From: Streptomyces flavofungini | GTDB taxonomy: Bacteria; Actinomycetota; Actinomycetes; Streptomycetales; Streptomycetaceae | Direction: 5' to 3' | DNA length: 64,000 nt | NCBI RefSeq assembly: GCF_030388665.1 | Contig: NZ_CP128846.1 | Location: 6,522,501 to 6,586,500 of the forward strand | Shown: piece by piece, positions 17,496 through 26,562 of the stretch | Numbering within the stretch: position 1 is the stretch's first letter | How the letters are laid out: the number at the start of each line of letters is the position of its first letter | The notes under the pieces: model-generated | Database searches by the model: none | What the model was told of the DNA's origin: nothing | The model's input: only the letters and a program-made list of their open reading frames with translations | Made by a program: the position numbers and the translations under genes

Positions 17496-18281
17496 CTACG
17501 CCTTTCGGGCGTGCAGCAGCAGGATGGAGGCGGCGCCCGGCACGGCGCAGGCGAGTCGGTCCAGGGCGCGCAGCGGCCGCGGCACGCCGTGGAAGGGCGC
17601 GCCCGCGAGCCGTACGACGTCGAAGCCGGACGCGGCCACGAACTCCCGGAGCGCGCGGGCGGTGTAGAGCCGCAGATGGCCCACCACCTCACGCCCCGGG
17701 CGGCCGTGGATGCCGCGCAGGCTCACCTCGGAGAACACCGGCTGCACGCCCGCGAGCAGCAGCCCGCGGTTGTACCAGGCGGCGAGGTTGGGCGTGGACA
17801 GCATCAGGTGGCCGCCGGGCCGCAGCACGCGGCGCAGCTCGTCGAGGGCGCTGTCGGGGTCCACGAGGTGCTCGATGACCTCGCTGAACAGGACCGCGTC
17901 CGCCGATCCGGTGGCGAACGGCAGCCCGCCGTCGGTGAGTTCGCCGCGCACGACGTACGGCAGGTGGCCGCCGGCGCGGCGCAGCGCGTCCTGGGACCAG
18001 TCGACGCCGATCACGCGGTGCCCGGCGAGCAGCGGCGCCGCGACGCGGGCGGCGCTGCCGTCGCCGCAGCCGATGTCGAGGACGACACCGGCGCGCGTGG
18101 TCGAGGGGCCGAGGGCGGCGGCGAGCATCCGCGCCTGGCGCAGGCTGCGGGCGTCGCCGGAGGCCACCGGCACGTCCGGGTTCTCGTAGAAGTCGCGCAG
18201 TTCGTAAGGCCGCCGGGCCTCCTGTGTGCCTTCCGTCCCCGCCGGTCCTTCCTCACGAGAGGTGGTGCGTGTGGTCGTCAT
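17496..18281 (-). CDS. Class I SAM-dependent methyltransferase (Methyltransf_11/23 type)
   Basis: A 261-aa protein; ATG 18281 overlaps the upstream stop (ATGA). Motif I is GVVLDIGCGDGSAARVA, the acidic residue is in VIGVDWSQ, motif II is ADAVLFSEVIEHLVDP, and post-motif LRRVLRPGGHLMLSTPN follows. The start of the chain (RRPYELRDFYENPDVP) is a typical substrate lid. HGRPGREVVGHLRLYTARALREFV resembles methyltransferases of surface-polysaccharide loci. The acceptor is probably a sugar or lipid of the operon product (inference). Confidence 0.85.
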   Translation of the reverse strand: MTTTRTTSREEGPAGTEGTQEARRPYELRDFYENPDVPVASGDARSLRQARMLAAALGPSTTRAGVVLDIGCGDGSAARVAAPLLAGHRVIGVDWSQDALRRAGGHLPYVVRGELTDGGLPFATGSADAVLFSEVIEHLVDPDSALDELRRVLRPGGHLMLSTPNLAAWYNRGLLLAGVQPVFSEVSLRGIHGRPGREVVGHLRLYTARALREFVAASGFDVVRLAGAPFHGVPRPLRALDRLACAVPGAASILLLHARKA

Positions 18282-19705
18282 GAGCCGTCGTCCTCCGGGG
18301 TCGGGTGGAGGTCCTGCGTGGCGCGCAGGTAGTGCTCGAAGAGGTCGCGGAGGTGAGCGCCGTCGCCGGGGCTGAGCAGCGTCCGCGACCAGCGCAGGGC
18401 CAGGTGCAGCCGGCCCGCGGTGGACGCGGTCGTCACGGTCAGGCCGCGCGGCATGCGGGCGGGCGCGGAGAACCACACGGCGGTCGCCGCCCCGGCGTCC
18501 CCGAAGTCGAGGGCGTACGGCACCCGCCCGATGTTGCTGAGCAGCGTCGTCGACGTCCACGGCCCGGCGGCCCTGCGCAGGCCGCGGGTGACGGCGGCCC
18601 GCATCGTCACCGGCAGGACCGGCGCGGTGAGCAGCGCGGCGCCGTGGCCGAGCTGCGGGCGGAGCAGGGCCTTGAGGGCGCGGGTGCGATCGGAGGTGCG
18701 GCGCAGTAGCGCGTGGATCTCCTCGGGCCCCAGCCCGTCGGGCCCGGACCGCCCGGCACTTCCCTCGGGCAGCAACTCGCCCGCGCCGAAAGGCACTTCG
18801 ACGAGGCGGGTGCCGTTGCCGATGGGCATCGTCATGTCGCGAGGACGGTCGTCGACGGGCATCGTGATGCGCAACGGCCGCGGCTTGGAGCCGTGTTCGT
18901 GGTTCCAGTGCGCGATCATCAGGGCGGTCGTCACCATCAGCTGGTCGTTGACGGTGTACGGCGCGCCCTTGGGGCGGCGCGGCACGGGCAGCTCGGCGAC
19001 CAGCATGCCGTTGCCGGACAGGCCGGTGCCGGGCACGCCGGGGCGGGCGGCCGGGGCGCGCTCGGGGGCGCCGCGGGCGACGCGCGCGGGCGCGGCCCAC
19101 GGCGAGGGCAGCCCGGAGGGGCCGTGCGCGGGAGCCCCGGACGCGTCGGCGGACACGGGCGTACGGGTCGGGGGCGCGGCGGGCGCGTTGTCCCGGCCGC
19201 CGTACAGCTCGGCCGCGGTGGCGAGGACCCGCAGACAGGCGGGGCCGTCGAGCGCGGTGTGGTTGATGGTCAGGAACAGCACGCTGGAGTCGCCGTCCGC
19301 GTCGGTGACGACCTCCAGGCGGATCGGCGGGGACGCGGTGAGGGGCGGCGCGTCGCACAGGGCGCGCTCCCGGGCCCGCTTCAGGGCGTCCGGCACCGGC
19401 GCCGGGAACGTGACGACCTCCACGTCCGGCCCCTCGGTCAGCTCCCACTCGTAGCGGCGCCGGTACCAGGGCCCGCGCGCCTCCCGCACCAGGATGCGCG
19501 GATGGCGCCGCAGCGCCTCGCCGAACGCCGCCTTCAGGCGGTCGGCGTCCGGCGTGCCCGGCAGGTGCACCTCGATGTGGACGGTCTCCGGCTCCTCCTC
19601 CTGCAGGCAGTGCCGGGCGACCTCGTCGACGACGGGGAACGGCACCCGGCGCGGCGGACGGCCGGGGCCGTCCGCACGCCGGGCCGGGTGTTCCAGGGCG
19701 GTCAT
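18278..19705 (-). CDS. Condensation-domain / PapA-like acyltransferase
   Basis: A 475-aa protein, translationally coupled on both sides (ATGA overlaps). NHTALDG (His149, Asp153, Gly154) is the HxxxDG active site of the CoA-dependent acyltransferase superfamily, which includes NRPS condensation domains, Pap acyltransferases and WS/DGAT. The second half carries a floor-loop-like region near TLLSNIGRVPYALDFG and AVWFSAPARMPRGLTVTTAS. There is no carrier-protein or adenylation domain, so transfer of an acyl group from CoA or ACP to a hydroxyl, as PapA5 does, is most likely. In this operon the acceptor could be the glycan or glycolipid. An Ala/Pro-rich linker lies near residues 165-225. Confidence 0.75.
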   Translation of the reverse strand: MTALEHPARRADGPGRPPRRVPFPVVDEVARHCLQEEEPETVHIEVHLPGTPDADRLKAAFGEALRRHPRILVREARGPWYRRRYEWELTEGPDVEVVTFPAPVPDALKRARERALCDAPPLTASPPIRLEVVTDADGDSSVLFLTINHTALDGPACLRVLATAAELYGGRDNAPAAPPTRTPVSADASGAPAHGPSGLPSPWAAPARVARGAPERAPAARPGVPGTGLSGNGMLVAELPVPRRPKGAPYTVNDQLMVTTALMIAHWNHEHGSKPRPLRITMPVDDRPRDMTMPIGNGTRLVEVPFGAGELLPEGSAGRSGPDGLGPEEIHALLRRTSDRTRALKALLRPQLGHGAALLTAPVLPVTMRAAVTRGLRRAAGPWTSTTLLSNIGRVPYALDFGDAGAATAVWFSAPARMPRGLTVTTASTAGRLHLALRWSRTLLSPGDGAHLRDLFEHYLRATQDLHPTPEDDGS

Positions 19706-22700
19706 GGTGCGTTGTCCTCTCCCGGGCGCGGGCCCTCACCCGAGCGCGTACCCCGGCCGGGGGTCCCGTCATCGGTGGGAGCGTCGTCGGCCGGTTCGGG
19801 CGTGTCCTTGCGCAGCGGGTCCGGGCCGCGGGCCGACAGGGTCGGGCTCGCGCTGTACGGGGGGACGGCCGGGGGCGCGGCGGCCTCGGCCCCGCCGCCC
19901 TCCGCGCCGACGCCGTCCCCGCGGTGCGGCAGCGGCGGCGCCGTCGGCCCGCCCAGGTCCCGGTCGGGTCCGAGCGGCATGGTCACGGCGTCGGGGGAGC
20001 CCTGCGGGTGGGGCGGCGCGGGTGTGGCTCCGCCCGGACTCCCCGGCCCCGCGGGACCACCGAAGCCACCGGCACCGGCCGGTCCACCGGGACCACCAGG
20101 CCCACCGGGACCACCAGCCCCCACAGGACTGCCCGCACTCGCGGCACCCCCGGGCCCACCGGTGCTCCACGGATCCCCGGCACCACCAGGGCCACCAGGA
20201 TCACCGGAGCCTCCCGCCCCAGCGGCGCCCGCGGTCGCGGCACCCTGTGCGTCGGCCCCGTCCCGTACGCTCACCAGCGCGGCGAACAGCGCGACGAACG
20301 CGAGGAGTTGAGCCGTGTGCCCGAAGGCGCCCCGGTCCGCCGTGGCGGCCTCGCCCGCGCCGGTCGCGGCGGCGACGCCGGCCCCGGCCATCGCGAGGAA
20401 CGCGAGCGGCACGAGCAGGCTGTGGCGGCGCCAGGCGAGCAGCGCGAGGACGGGCACGAGCACGGCGAACCAGCCCGCGACGACCACGGCCACCAGCGTG
20501 AGCGCCACCGTGCCGAGCACCGGACCGGGACCGGGCGGGGTCACGCCGGCTCCGTCCGGGTTCGGGTCGCGGCGCCGCACGAACACGAAGGCCACCAGGG
20601 CGAGGACGCCCACGCCGCCGCCGATGAGCCCGGCCTCGTACACCGTGGACGGCTCGTAGCTGAGCTTGATCGTGCCGCCCTCGCCGGCCGGGACGAGCCA
20701 GCCCTGCTGCCAGCCGTCGAGCCGCACCGAGCGCAGCTCCTTGCCGTTCAGCGTGGCCTTCCAGCCGTCGTTGGCGTTCTCGTACGTCGTCAGGTACTGC
20801 GAGGCGCCGTCCCCGACGGTCACCTCGCGGCGGTCGCCGAGCCAGTCGTTGATCTTCAGCTCGCGGGCCTTGGTGACGAGCGTGCCCGGGGTGCCGCGCG
20901 TCAGGGACACGTCGGTGACGGCGAGGGGACCCTCGTCACCGGCCTCCACGCGGTGCTGTCCGGCGGCGAGGTCCACCGAGGTCCGCTTCTTGTTGTCGTC
21001 GCACAGCGTCAGGTCGACGGGGCGGCGGTTCACCAGGTCCCGCACGGTGCCCTCGGCGCTCGTCGCGTACAGCTTGCCGTCGACGGACACCGCGGGGCCC
21101 TCGCCGCAGGCGAGTTCGAAGGTGCGGTCGGGGTCGGGCTGCTTGGTGCGGAACTTGTCGAGCGCCGGGACGTAGGCCTCGGTGAGGCCGACGGGCAGCT
21201 GCAGCTTCTCGTCCGCCACCGGGTTGTGCAGGGTGAGCGGCGCCGTCTTCGTGATCTTGATGTCGAGGCGGTCGGTGGTGATCGGCGCGAAGCGGGCGTT
21301 GCCGTTCTCGTCGACCCCGGCGGTCGCCGCGCCGTCCGGAGAGCTGATCTCGATCTTCTCGGGACGGGTGGAGAGTCCGCCCGCGGGCGGCAGCACGATC
21401 TCGCCGACGGCCACCTTGCCCGGCCACCGCAGATGGATGACCGGCTTGTCGCCGGCGATCCACGCGGTCGTCAGATCGCCGTCGGTGAGGTTGCGCGGCG
21501 AGAGCCCGCCGAGCTCGGACGTCGAGTCGGCGGTGGCGATGATCTGCTCGCGCTGGTCGGGCGCCACCTTGTAGAGGAGCTCGTCGAGCTTCTGGCCGGG
21601 GACGGCGACCGCGCTCGCCTTGACCTTGTAGCTGCCGTCGCCCGTGGTGGTGAAGCGGCGGTGCAGGCCGGCCTCGGAGGTTACCGGCGACAGACCGGAC
21701 TGGTCGGCCGAGCGGTGCATGGAGTACGTCGTGGCGTCGGCGTCCGCGCCGTCGGTGCCCTCGGTGTCGGCGGGCATCCGCAGCAACTTGGTGACCTGCA
21801 CCTTGGGGATGCTGATCTCCGAGAACCCGGCGCCGGTCAGGCCCTTGTGGGCGACCTGCGCGTCCAGGATGGTCAGCTTCAGCCACGAGGACTCGCCCGG
21901 CTTGACCTTGACGCGCTGCGTCTGGCCGTCGGTCCGCAGGTACGAGACCGCCGAGCCCTGCTCGGTCTCCACGCGCACCTTCGTCGGCGCGGACCGCACG
22001 CCCTGCTGCGGCAGCGGCGTCACCTTGATCGACGACGGGATGGCGGTCTTCTTCGTGAACTCCGCCTTGATCCACTCGTCGTCCGGGCTGCCCGGGTTGC
22101 CTTCGGTCCAGGCCGTGTTCGGGTTGCCGTCGAAGGCGTTCACCGGGTCGAACTGCGGCAGGTGGAACAGCCAGTTGCCGTAGCTGGACGCCGTCACGGA
22201 CTTGGCGCCGCGCAGCTCCGCGACGGTCTGGTGCTTGACGCCCTTCGTCGGCAGGATCTGCCGCGGCTTCTTGCCGCCGTCCTGGAGCGCGTCCGGCGCG
22301 TTCTTCTCGTCCTTGGTGTACGGGTACGAGGTGTTGGTGTTGACCAGGCCGAAGCGCGTGTCGGCGCGGCGCAGCCCGTCACCGACCGCCTGCAGGGCGG
22401 GCGGCGAGCCGAGGCCCGGGTGGTTGTCGCCGGTCAGGACGGCCGGGCGGTCCTTCATGTCCGGGTCGGCGGACAGCGGGAGCAGCGCCTCGGGGCCGCC
22501 GCTGACGACGGCCGTGTTGGCCACCGGCTTCAGGCCGGCCTGGCCGGGGCGCTGGGCGCCCTCGCCGGGCGCGTAGATCTCGACCGCGCGATGGCGCGGG
22601 TACAGGCCCTCGACCTGCACCGGCGTGTCATCGGCGATCCGCCCGCCGGTCTCGGTCGGCCCGAACCCGGTGACCCGCTTGAACCCGGACTCCTCCAGGG

Positions 22701-24375
22701 TGCGCTTGACGGTCGCGGTCGGGACGTAGCCGATCTGGTCGGGGTCGAGGTCGTTGCGCACGACGACGTAGTAGAGCCCCGCGCGCGTCAAGTAGTCGCG
22801 CAGGCCCGGGACTTGGCCGCCGGTCATCAGGGCCTGCTCGACGGCGTCCATGGCGCGCCGGTTGCCCTTGGTGCCGAACGGCACGTAGTCGCGCTGGGCC
22901 CAGCGGGATTCGGCGAGCACGTCGAGCGGCTGGTCGATGGGGGAGCCCCAGGTGTAGATGCCGTGCGCGGTCGCGGGCACGACCAGGGCGCGCGAGTCCG
23001 GGGAGTACTTGTCCAGCCAGTCGGCCGTCGTGTCCCAGTAGTCCGGCAGCTTGTTGAACGAACCCGGCTGCAGGATCGAGCCGTTGAGGTAGGGCCAGGC
23101 GAGCCCGGGGAGCACCAGGACGGCCGCGACCAGCGGCGCGTACCGCCGCCCGCGCACCGGCCGCGCCCCGCGCGCCCGCGCCGCCACGCCCACCAGGTGC
23201 GCCAGGCCGAAGGCGAGCGCGAGGGCGAGCCCGGTCTGGAACTTGTAGATGTTGCGGAACGGTACGAGTCCGCCGTCCAGCCAGTCCTGCACGGTGCCGT
23301 GGAAGGGCGCGCCGAACACGCCGCCGTACCCGGCGAGGGTGACGAGCGCGACGGACAGGACCGTGAGCACCAGCCAGCGCCGCTCCGGCAGATCGCGGCG
23401 GGCGAGCCCGGCGAGGCCGAGGGCCGCGGCCAACGCCGAGCAGACGATGGTGATCACGGCGGTCGCGACGGTCCAACCGGCGGGCAGCCAGGCCTCACCG
23501 AAGTGGAGGTACGCCACCCAGTTACCGGCACCGCGCAGTGTCTCGGTGGCCGACATGGTGCCGGTGGTGGTCGCCGAGTTCTCCACGTACGGCAGGAAGT
23601 TCTCGCCGTAGATGCCGAGCAGGAGCAGGGGCACCACCCACCACGCGGTGGCGAGGAGGACGCCCGGCACCCACCAGGTGATGAGCTTGCGCTTGCGCGG
23701 CCCGTTCGGGCGCGAAAGGAGGTAGAGGCCGACGGGCAGCAGCGAGGCCAGTGTCGAGGCCGCGTTCACGCCGCCCATGAACGGTATGAAGAGGGCCGAG
23801 CGGAACGCCGCGATCCGCGCGGTCACGCGGTCGTTGGTCAGCGGGATGAGCACCCACGGCAGGAACGCGCCGGGCAGTGCCGCCGCCGACGTCGACCCGA
23901 CCACGACGGTGAACGTCGGCCACAGCGCGTACACGACCGCGCCGAGCAGCCGCGAGCCGCTGCTGCCGATGTTCAGGCGCTCCGCGAGCCGCAGCGCGCC
24001 CCAGAAGGCGGCGGCGACGATCAGTGACATCCAGAGCCGCTCGGCCAGCCAGACCGGGAGCTGCAGGAGGTCGGTCAGGGCGTAGTACGGCAGCATCGGG
24101 AAGGCGTAGCCGATGTACTGGTCCTGGATGCCGCCGAAGCCGCCCCGGTCGTGCCAGAGCTGGCCGAGGTCGGAGAGGAACTGCCAGGGGTCGACGGCGA
24201 CACCGAGCTTGGTGTCGAACGTCATCCGCCCCGGTTTGACGGCGAGGAAGCACACGAACACCACGGCCCAGAACCCGGCGAGCCAGCGCCGTGAGCGCGG
24301 CCCGCGCCCGGGTTCGGGCGCGGGCGCCGTCGGCTTCAGGGCCGCCGGGGGTGGGGACTGGACCGTGGTGGTCAT
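19702..24375 (-). CDS. AftD-like (DUF3367) GT-C glycosyltransferase with F5/8-type C domains
   Basis: A 1557-aa protein; ATG 24375 overlaps the methyltransferase stop. The N-terminal 480 residues hold about ten membrane helices with the GT-C pattern, starting WLAGFWAVVFVCFLAVKPGR and TFDTKLGVAVDPWQFL, as in mycobacterial alpha-(1-3)-arabinofuranosyltransferase AftD. Two extracytoplasmic carbohydrate-binding, discoidin-like domains follow near residues 725-850 (SVTASSYGNW...NAFDGNPNTAWTEGN) and 940-1040 (LTDGDLTTAWIAGDKP). After another helix near 1240 and several helices up to 1380, residues 1385-1460 form a Gly-Pro-rich collagen-like tail. It would use a polyprenyl-phosphate sugar on the outer membrane face. 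The true sugar in Streptomyces, which lacks mycobacterial arabinogalactan, is unknown. Confidence 0.85.
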   Translation of the reverse strand: MTTTVQSPPPAALKPTAPAPEPGRGPRSRRWLAGFWAVVFVCFLAVKPGRMTFDTKLGVAVDPWQFLSDLGQLWHDRGGFGGIQDQYIGYAFPMLPYYALTDLLQLPVWLAERLWMSLIVAAAFWGALRLAERLNIGSSGSRLLGAVVYALWPTFTVVVGSTSAAALPGAFLPWVLIPLTNDRVTARIAAFRSALFIPFMGGVNAASTLASLLPVGLYLLSRPNGPRKRKLITWWVPGVLLATAWWVVPLLLLGIYGENFLPYVENSATTTGTMSATETLRGAGNWVAYLHFGEAWLPAGWTVATAVITIVCSALAAALGLAGLARRDLPERRWLVLTVLSVALVTLAGYGGVFGAPFHGTVQDWLDGGLVPFRNIYKFQTGLALALAFGLAHLVGVAARARGARPVRGRRYAPLVAAVLVLPGLAWPYLNGSILQPGSFNKLPDYWDTTADWLDKYSPDSRALVVPATAHGIYTWGSPIDQPLDVLAESRWAQRDYVPFGTKGNRRAMDAVEQALMTGGQVPGLRDYLTRAGLYYVVVRNDLDPDQIGYVPTATVKRTLEESGFKRVTGFGPTETGGRIADDTPVQVEGLYPRHRAVEIYAPGEGAQRPGQAGLKPVANTAVVSGGPEALLPLSADPDMKDRPAVLTGDNHPGLGSPPALQAVGDGLRRADTRFGLVNTNTSYPYTKDEKNAPDALQDGGKKPRQILPTKGVKHQTVAELRGAKSVTASSYGNWLFHLPQFDPVNAFDGNPNTAWTEGNPGSPDDEWIKAEFTKKTAIPSSIKVTPLPQQGVRSAPTKVRVETEQGSAVSYLRTDGQTQRVKVKPGESSWLKLTILDAQVAHKGLTGAGFSEISIPKVQVTKLLRMPADTEGTDGADADATTYSMHRSADQSGLSPVTSEAGLHRRFTTTGDGSYKVKASAVAVPGQKLDELLYKVAPDQREQIIATADSTSELGGLSPRNLTDGDLTTAWIAGDKPVIHLRWPGKVAVGEIVLPPAGGLSTRPEKIEISSPDGAATAGVDENGNARFAPITTDRLDIKITKTAPLTLHNPVADEKLQLPVGLTEAYVPALDKFRTKQPDPDRTFELACGEGPAVSVDGKLYATSAEGTVRDLVNRRPVDLTLCDDNKKRTSVDLAAGQHRVEAGDEGPLAVTDVSLTRGTPGTLVTKARELKINDWLGDRREVTVGDGASQYLTTYENANDGWKATLNGKELRSVRLDGWQQGWLVPAGEGGTIKLSYEPSTVYEAGLIGGGVGVLALVAFVFVRRRDPNPDGAGVTPPGPGPVLGTVALTLVAVVVAGWFAVLVPVLALLAWRRHSLLVPLAFLAMAGAGVAAATGAGEAATADRGAFGHTAQLLAFVALFAALVSVRDGADAQGAATAGAAGAGGSGDPGGPGGAGDPWSTGGPGGAASAGSPVGAGGPGGPGGPGGPAGAGGFGGPAGPGSPGGATPAPPHPQGSPDAVTMPLGPDRDLGGPTAPPLPHRGDGVGAEGGGAEAAAPPAVPPYSASPTLSARGPDPLRKDTPEPADDAPTDDGTPGRGTRSGEGPRPGEDNAP

Positions 24376-25091
24376 GGACACCGCCTGAGGATGAGGAGGA
24401 GGTTCCAGGTGGCGACTTCGCGCACTCCTGGGACCTTCGCGACCGTTTCGGCCCAGAACGGCCAGTACCGGGAGCGGGCCGAGACGACCTTGACGTCGTC
24501 GCGGGCCCGCACCTGTCTGAGCGTGGGTCCGACGTGGTGGGCGAAGAGGTTCTCGCCGAGCTTGTGCTTGGCGGGTTTTCCGGTGCGGCGCTCGTAGCGG
24601 GCGCGGGCCCGTTCGGCGCCGAAGTAGTGCAGGGGCGCCCACTCGTGGCCGCCCCAGGGGGAGTACCAGTTGGTGAACGCCACGTAGATGAGACCGCCGG
24701 GCCGGGTGACCCGCGCCATCTCGCTGAGGAAGGTCTCCGGGTCGTCGACGTGCTCCAGGACGTTCGAGGAGAACGTGACGTCGGCGACGCCGTCCGCGAG
24801 GGGCAGCAGGTAGCCGTCGGCGACCACGGAGCCCTCGGGCGGCTTCGCGCCGAGTTCGTGCGGGTCGGGCTCGAAGAGGTAGGCCTGCGCGCCGCGCCGC
24901 TGGAACTCCTCGGTGAAGTAGCCACCGCCGCCGCCCACGTCGACGACCACCCGGTCCTTGACGGGCAGGTACCGCTCGACCTGGTCGGCGGCGTCCTTGG
25001 CGAGCAGCGCGTAGACCTTCTCCGGATCCTGCTGTTCGCGCAGGAAGGCCCGGAAGAGGGTCACGGAGCGGCGCAGTGACGGGTCCCTCAC
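24372..25091 (-). CDS. Class I SAM-dependent methyltransferase (Methyltransf_11)
   Basis: A 239-aa protein; GTG 25091 (VRDPSLRRSVTLFRAF) overlaps the glycosyltransferase stop (GTGA). Motif I is VVVDVGGGGGYFTEEF, followed by YLFEPDPHE, then VADVTFSSNVLEHVDDPETFLSEMARVTRPGGLIYVAF. The short C-terminal part carries GGHEWAPLHYFG, seen in methyltransferases next to AftD-like proteins in other actinomycetes. It probably methylates the lipid carrier or a sugar of the same pathway (inference from operon). Confidence 0.85.
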   Translation of the reverse strand: MRDPSLRRSVTLFRAFLREQQDPEKVYALLAKDAADQVERYLPVKDRVVVDVGGGGGYFTEEFQRRGAQAYLFEPDPHELGAKPPEGSVVADGYLLPLADGVADVTFSSNVLEHVDDPETFLSEMARVTRPGGLIYVAFTNWYSPWGGHEWAPLHYFGAERARARYERRTGKPAKHKLGENLFAHHVGPTLRQVRARDDVKVVSARSRYWPFWAETVAKVPGVREVATWNLLLILRRCP

Positions 25092-26260
25092 GCAGACGAC
25101 CCCTTCACCGGCGGTTCGTGGGCGGCGACGGCCTCGGCGGCCACCGCGCGGAACTGGCGCACCGTGTTCGCCCAGCGGAAGTGCGCGGCGCGCTCCGCCG
25201 CGGCCTTGCCGAAGGCGCGGCGCCGTTCGGCGCTGAGGGCGAGCGTGCACCAGTTGGCGGCGAACGCGCTCTCGCCGTGCGCGAGCAGCCCGGTCACCCC
25301 GTCTTCTATGGAGTCGCGTACTCCGGGTACGTCGAAGCCGATCGCGGGCGTCGCGCGCGCCGCGGCCTCGGTGACGACCAGGCCCCAGCCCTCGACGGCC
25401 GAGGGGTGCAGGAGCAGCCACGACTCGCACAGGAGCCGGTGCTTCTCGGCCTCCGAGACATGGCCGGTGAACTGCACGCCGGGGCCCGCCATCCGCTCCA
25501 GGCGCTCTCGCTCGGGGCCCTCGCCGACGATCACGAGGCGGCCGCCGGTGACCGGGCGGACCCGCTCCCACAGGCGCAGCAGAAGATCGATGCGCTTGTA
25601 CTCGACCAGCCGGCCCATGGCCAGGAACAGCGGTTCGTCGGAGCGCTCGTGCAACGGCCCCGGCTCCTCCACGCCGTTGTGCACGACGCGGATGCGGTCG
25701 GGCTCGACGCCGAGGTCCTGCAGGGCCGTCGCGGTCGACGGCGACACGGCGACCAGGAGGTTGCCGCGCTGGGCGCCCGAGAGGGCCCAGTGCTCCAGGC
25801 GCCGCCCGAGGCGCGCGGCCGGGGCGAGCGGTCCTTGGAAGCGCATCGACCACAGCTCGGTGTGGACGTGGTTGACCAGGCACAGGGTGGGGCCGCGGTG
25901 CCACAGCGGGGCGAGGTAGGGCATGCCGTTGCACACCTCGACCAGCAGGTCGGTGGCGCCGATCTGGCGGGTGAAGGCCGAGCGGGCGCGCAGGTAGTGG
26001 CCGAGGTCGCCGCCGGCCGACACCACGCGGTAGTCGCGGTAGGCGGCCGGGCCGCCGCACAGCAGCGTGACCTGGTGGCCCTGCGCGGTCAGTCCGTCGG
26101 CCAGCTTGTCGACCAGGAGCTCGGAGCCGCCTGCGGCCGGGTTTCCCAGGTCGCGGCGGGCGAGGAAGGCGATCCGGCGCGGCTGTGGGGGGAGCGCCGG
26201 ATGGGGCCACGCGGGCCGTGATGCGACCGGGCGCAGCGACGACGGCACGTGCTGGGGCAT
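25088..26260 (-). CDS. GT4 family glycosyltransferase, first gene of the operon
   Basis: A 390-aa protein; ATG 26260 is preceded by TTGGAG at a good distance. GT-B fold: N-terminal IAFLARRDLGNPAAGGSELLVDKLADGL with the acceptor-domain Gly loop, AVSPSTATALQDLGV, VVHNGVEEP, and the donor-domain signature SAVEGWGLVVTEAAA (the EX7E-type nucleotide-sugar motif) near residue 305. It transfers a sugar from a nucleotide donor at the cytoplasmic face. All following genes overlap or nearly abut, so this start probably sets translation of the whole operon. Confidence 0.85.
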   Translation of the reverse strand: MPQHVPSSLRPVASRPAWPHPALPPQPRRIAFLARRDLGNPAAGGSELLVDKLADGLTAQGHQVTLLCGGPAAYRDYRVVSAGGDLGHYLRARSAFTRQIGATDLLVEVCNGMPYLAPLWHRGPTLCLVNHVHTELWSMRFQGPLAPAARLGRRLEHWALSGAQRGNLLVAVSPSTATALQDLGVEPDRIRVVHNGVEEPGPLHERSDEPLFLAMGRLVEYKRIDLLLRLWERVRPVTGGRLVIVGEGPERERLERMAGPGVQFTGHVSEAEKHRLLCESWLLLHPSAVEGWGLVVTEAAARATPAIGFDVPGVRDSIEDGVTGLLAHGESAFAANWCTLALSAERRRAFGKAAAERAAHFRWANTVRQFRAVAAEAVAAHEPPVKGSSA

Positions 26261-26562
26261 GGGTGCTCCAACTCGTCTCGGGGTGCGGAACTGTGGGGGA
26301 GTTCGGGTGGATCCGGGGTGGGGCCCGGTGGTGCGGGTGGCGCGAATGGCTCCGTGGTGCGGGGTCGAGCCGGGTGCTACGGGGTGGTGGTGCGGGGCGG
26401 GACTCCGGTGCTCCGGGGACGGAGCACCAGGGGTTTGCGCAGTCGTTGTGCTGGGACTGTGCGGGGACTGTGTCTGGGTGGAGTGGATAGTTTTCGCCGC
26501 ACCGAACGGTGCGGCTACTCACCGGGGTGACAATTTCGGCCCTTCTTGACGCTGACGTCTCA
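26261..26562. promoter_or_regulatory. Upstream region of the glycan operon
   Basis: A 300-bp non-coding gap, G/T-rich on the plus strand. It must contain the operon promoter on the minus strand. CCGCACCG-AA-CGGTGCGG (26497-26514) is a perfect inverted repeat with 8-bp arms, either an operator or the weak terminator of the DUF3068 gene that ends at 26563. I could not fix -35/-10 boxes. Confidence 0.45.

Noticed and set aside
19990..20230. Repetitive DNA that could look like a CRISPR array
   Set aside because: The repeats are degenerate GGP codons within a coding frame, without constant repeats, spacers or cas genes.
19924..24027. A 1367-codon open frame on the plus strand opposite the AftD-like gene
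   Set aside because: It is rich in Arg/Gly/His/Val, has no domain, start or RBS, and mirrors the codon bias of the real minus-strand gene. High-G+C antisense shadow.
14786..26260. Interpreting the glycan operon as an antibiotic gene cluster
   Set aside because: There are no NRPS/PKS modules, resistance or pathway regulators; the condensation-like protein is stand-alone and its partners are envelope enzymes.
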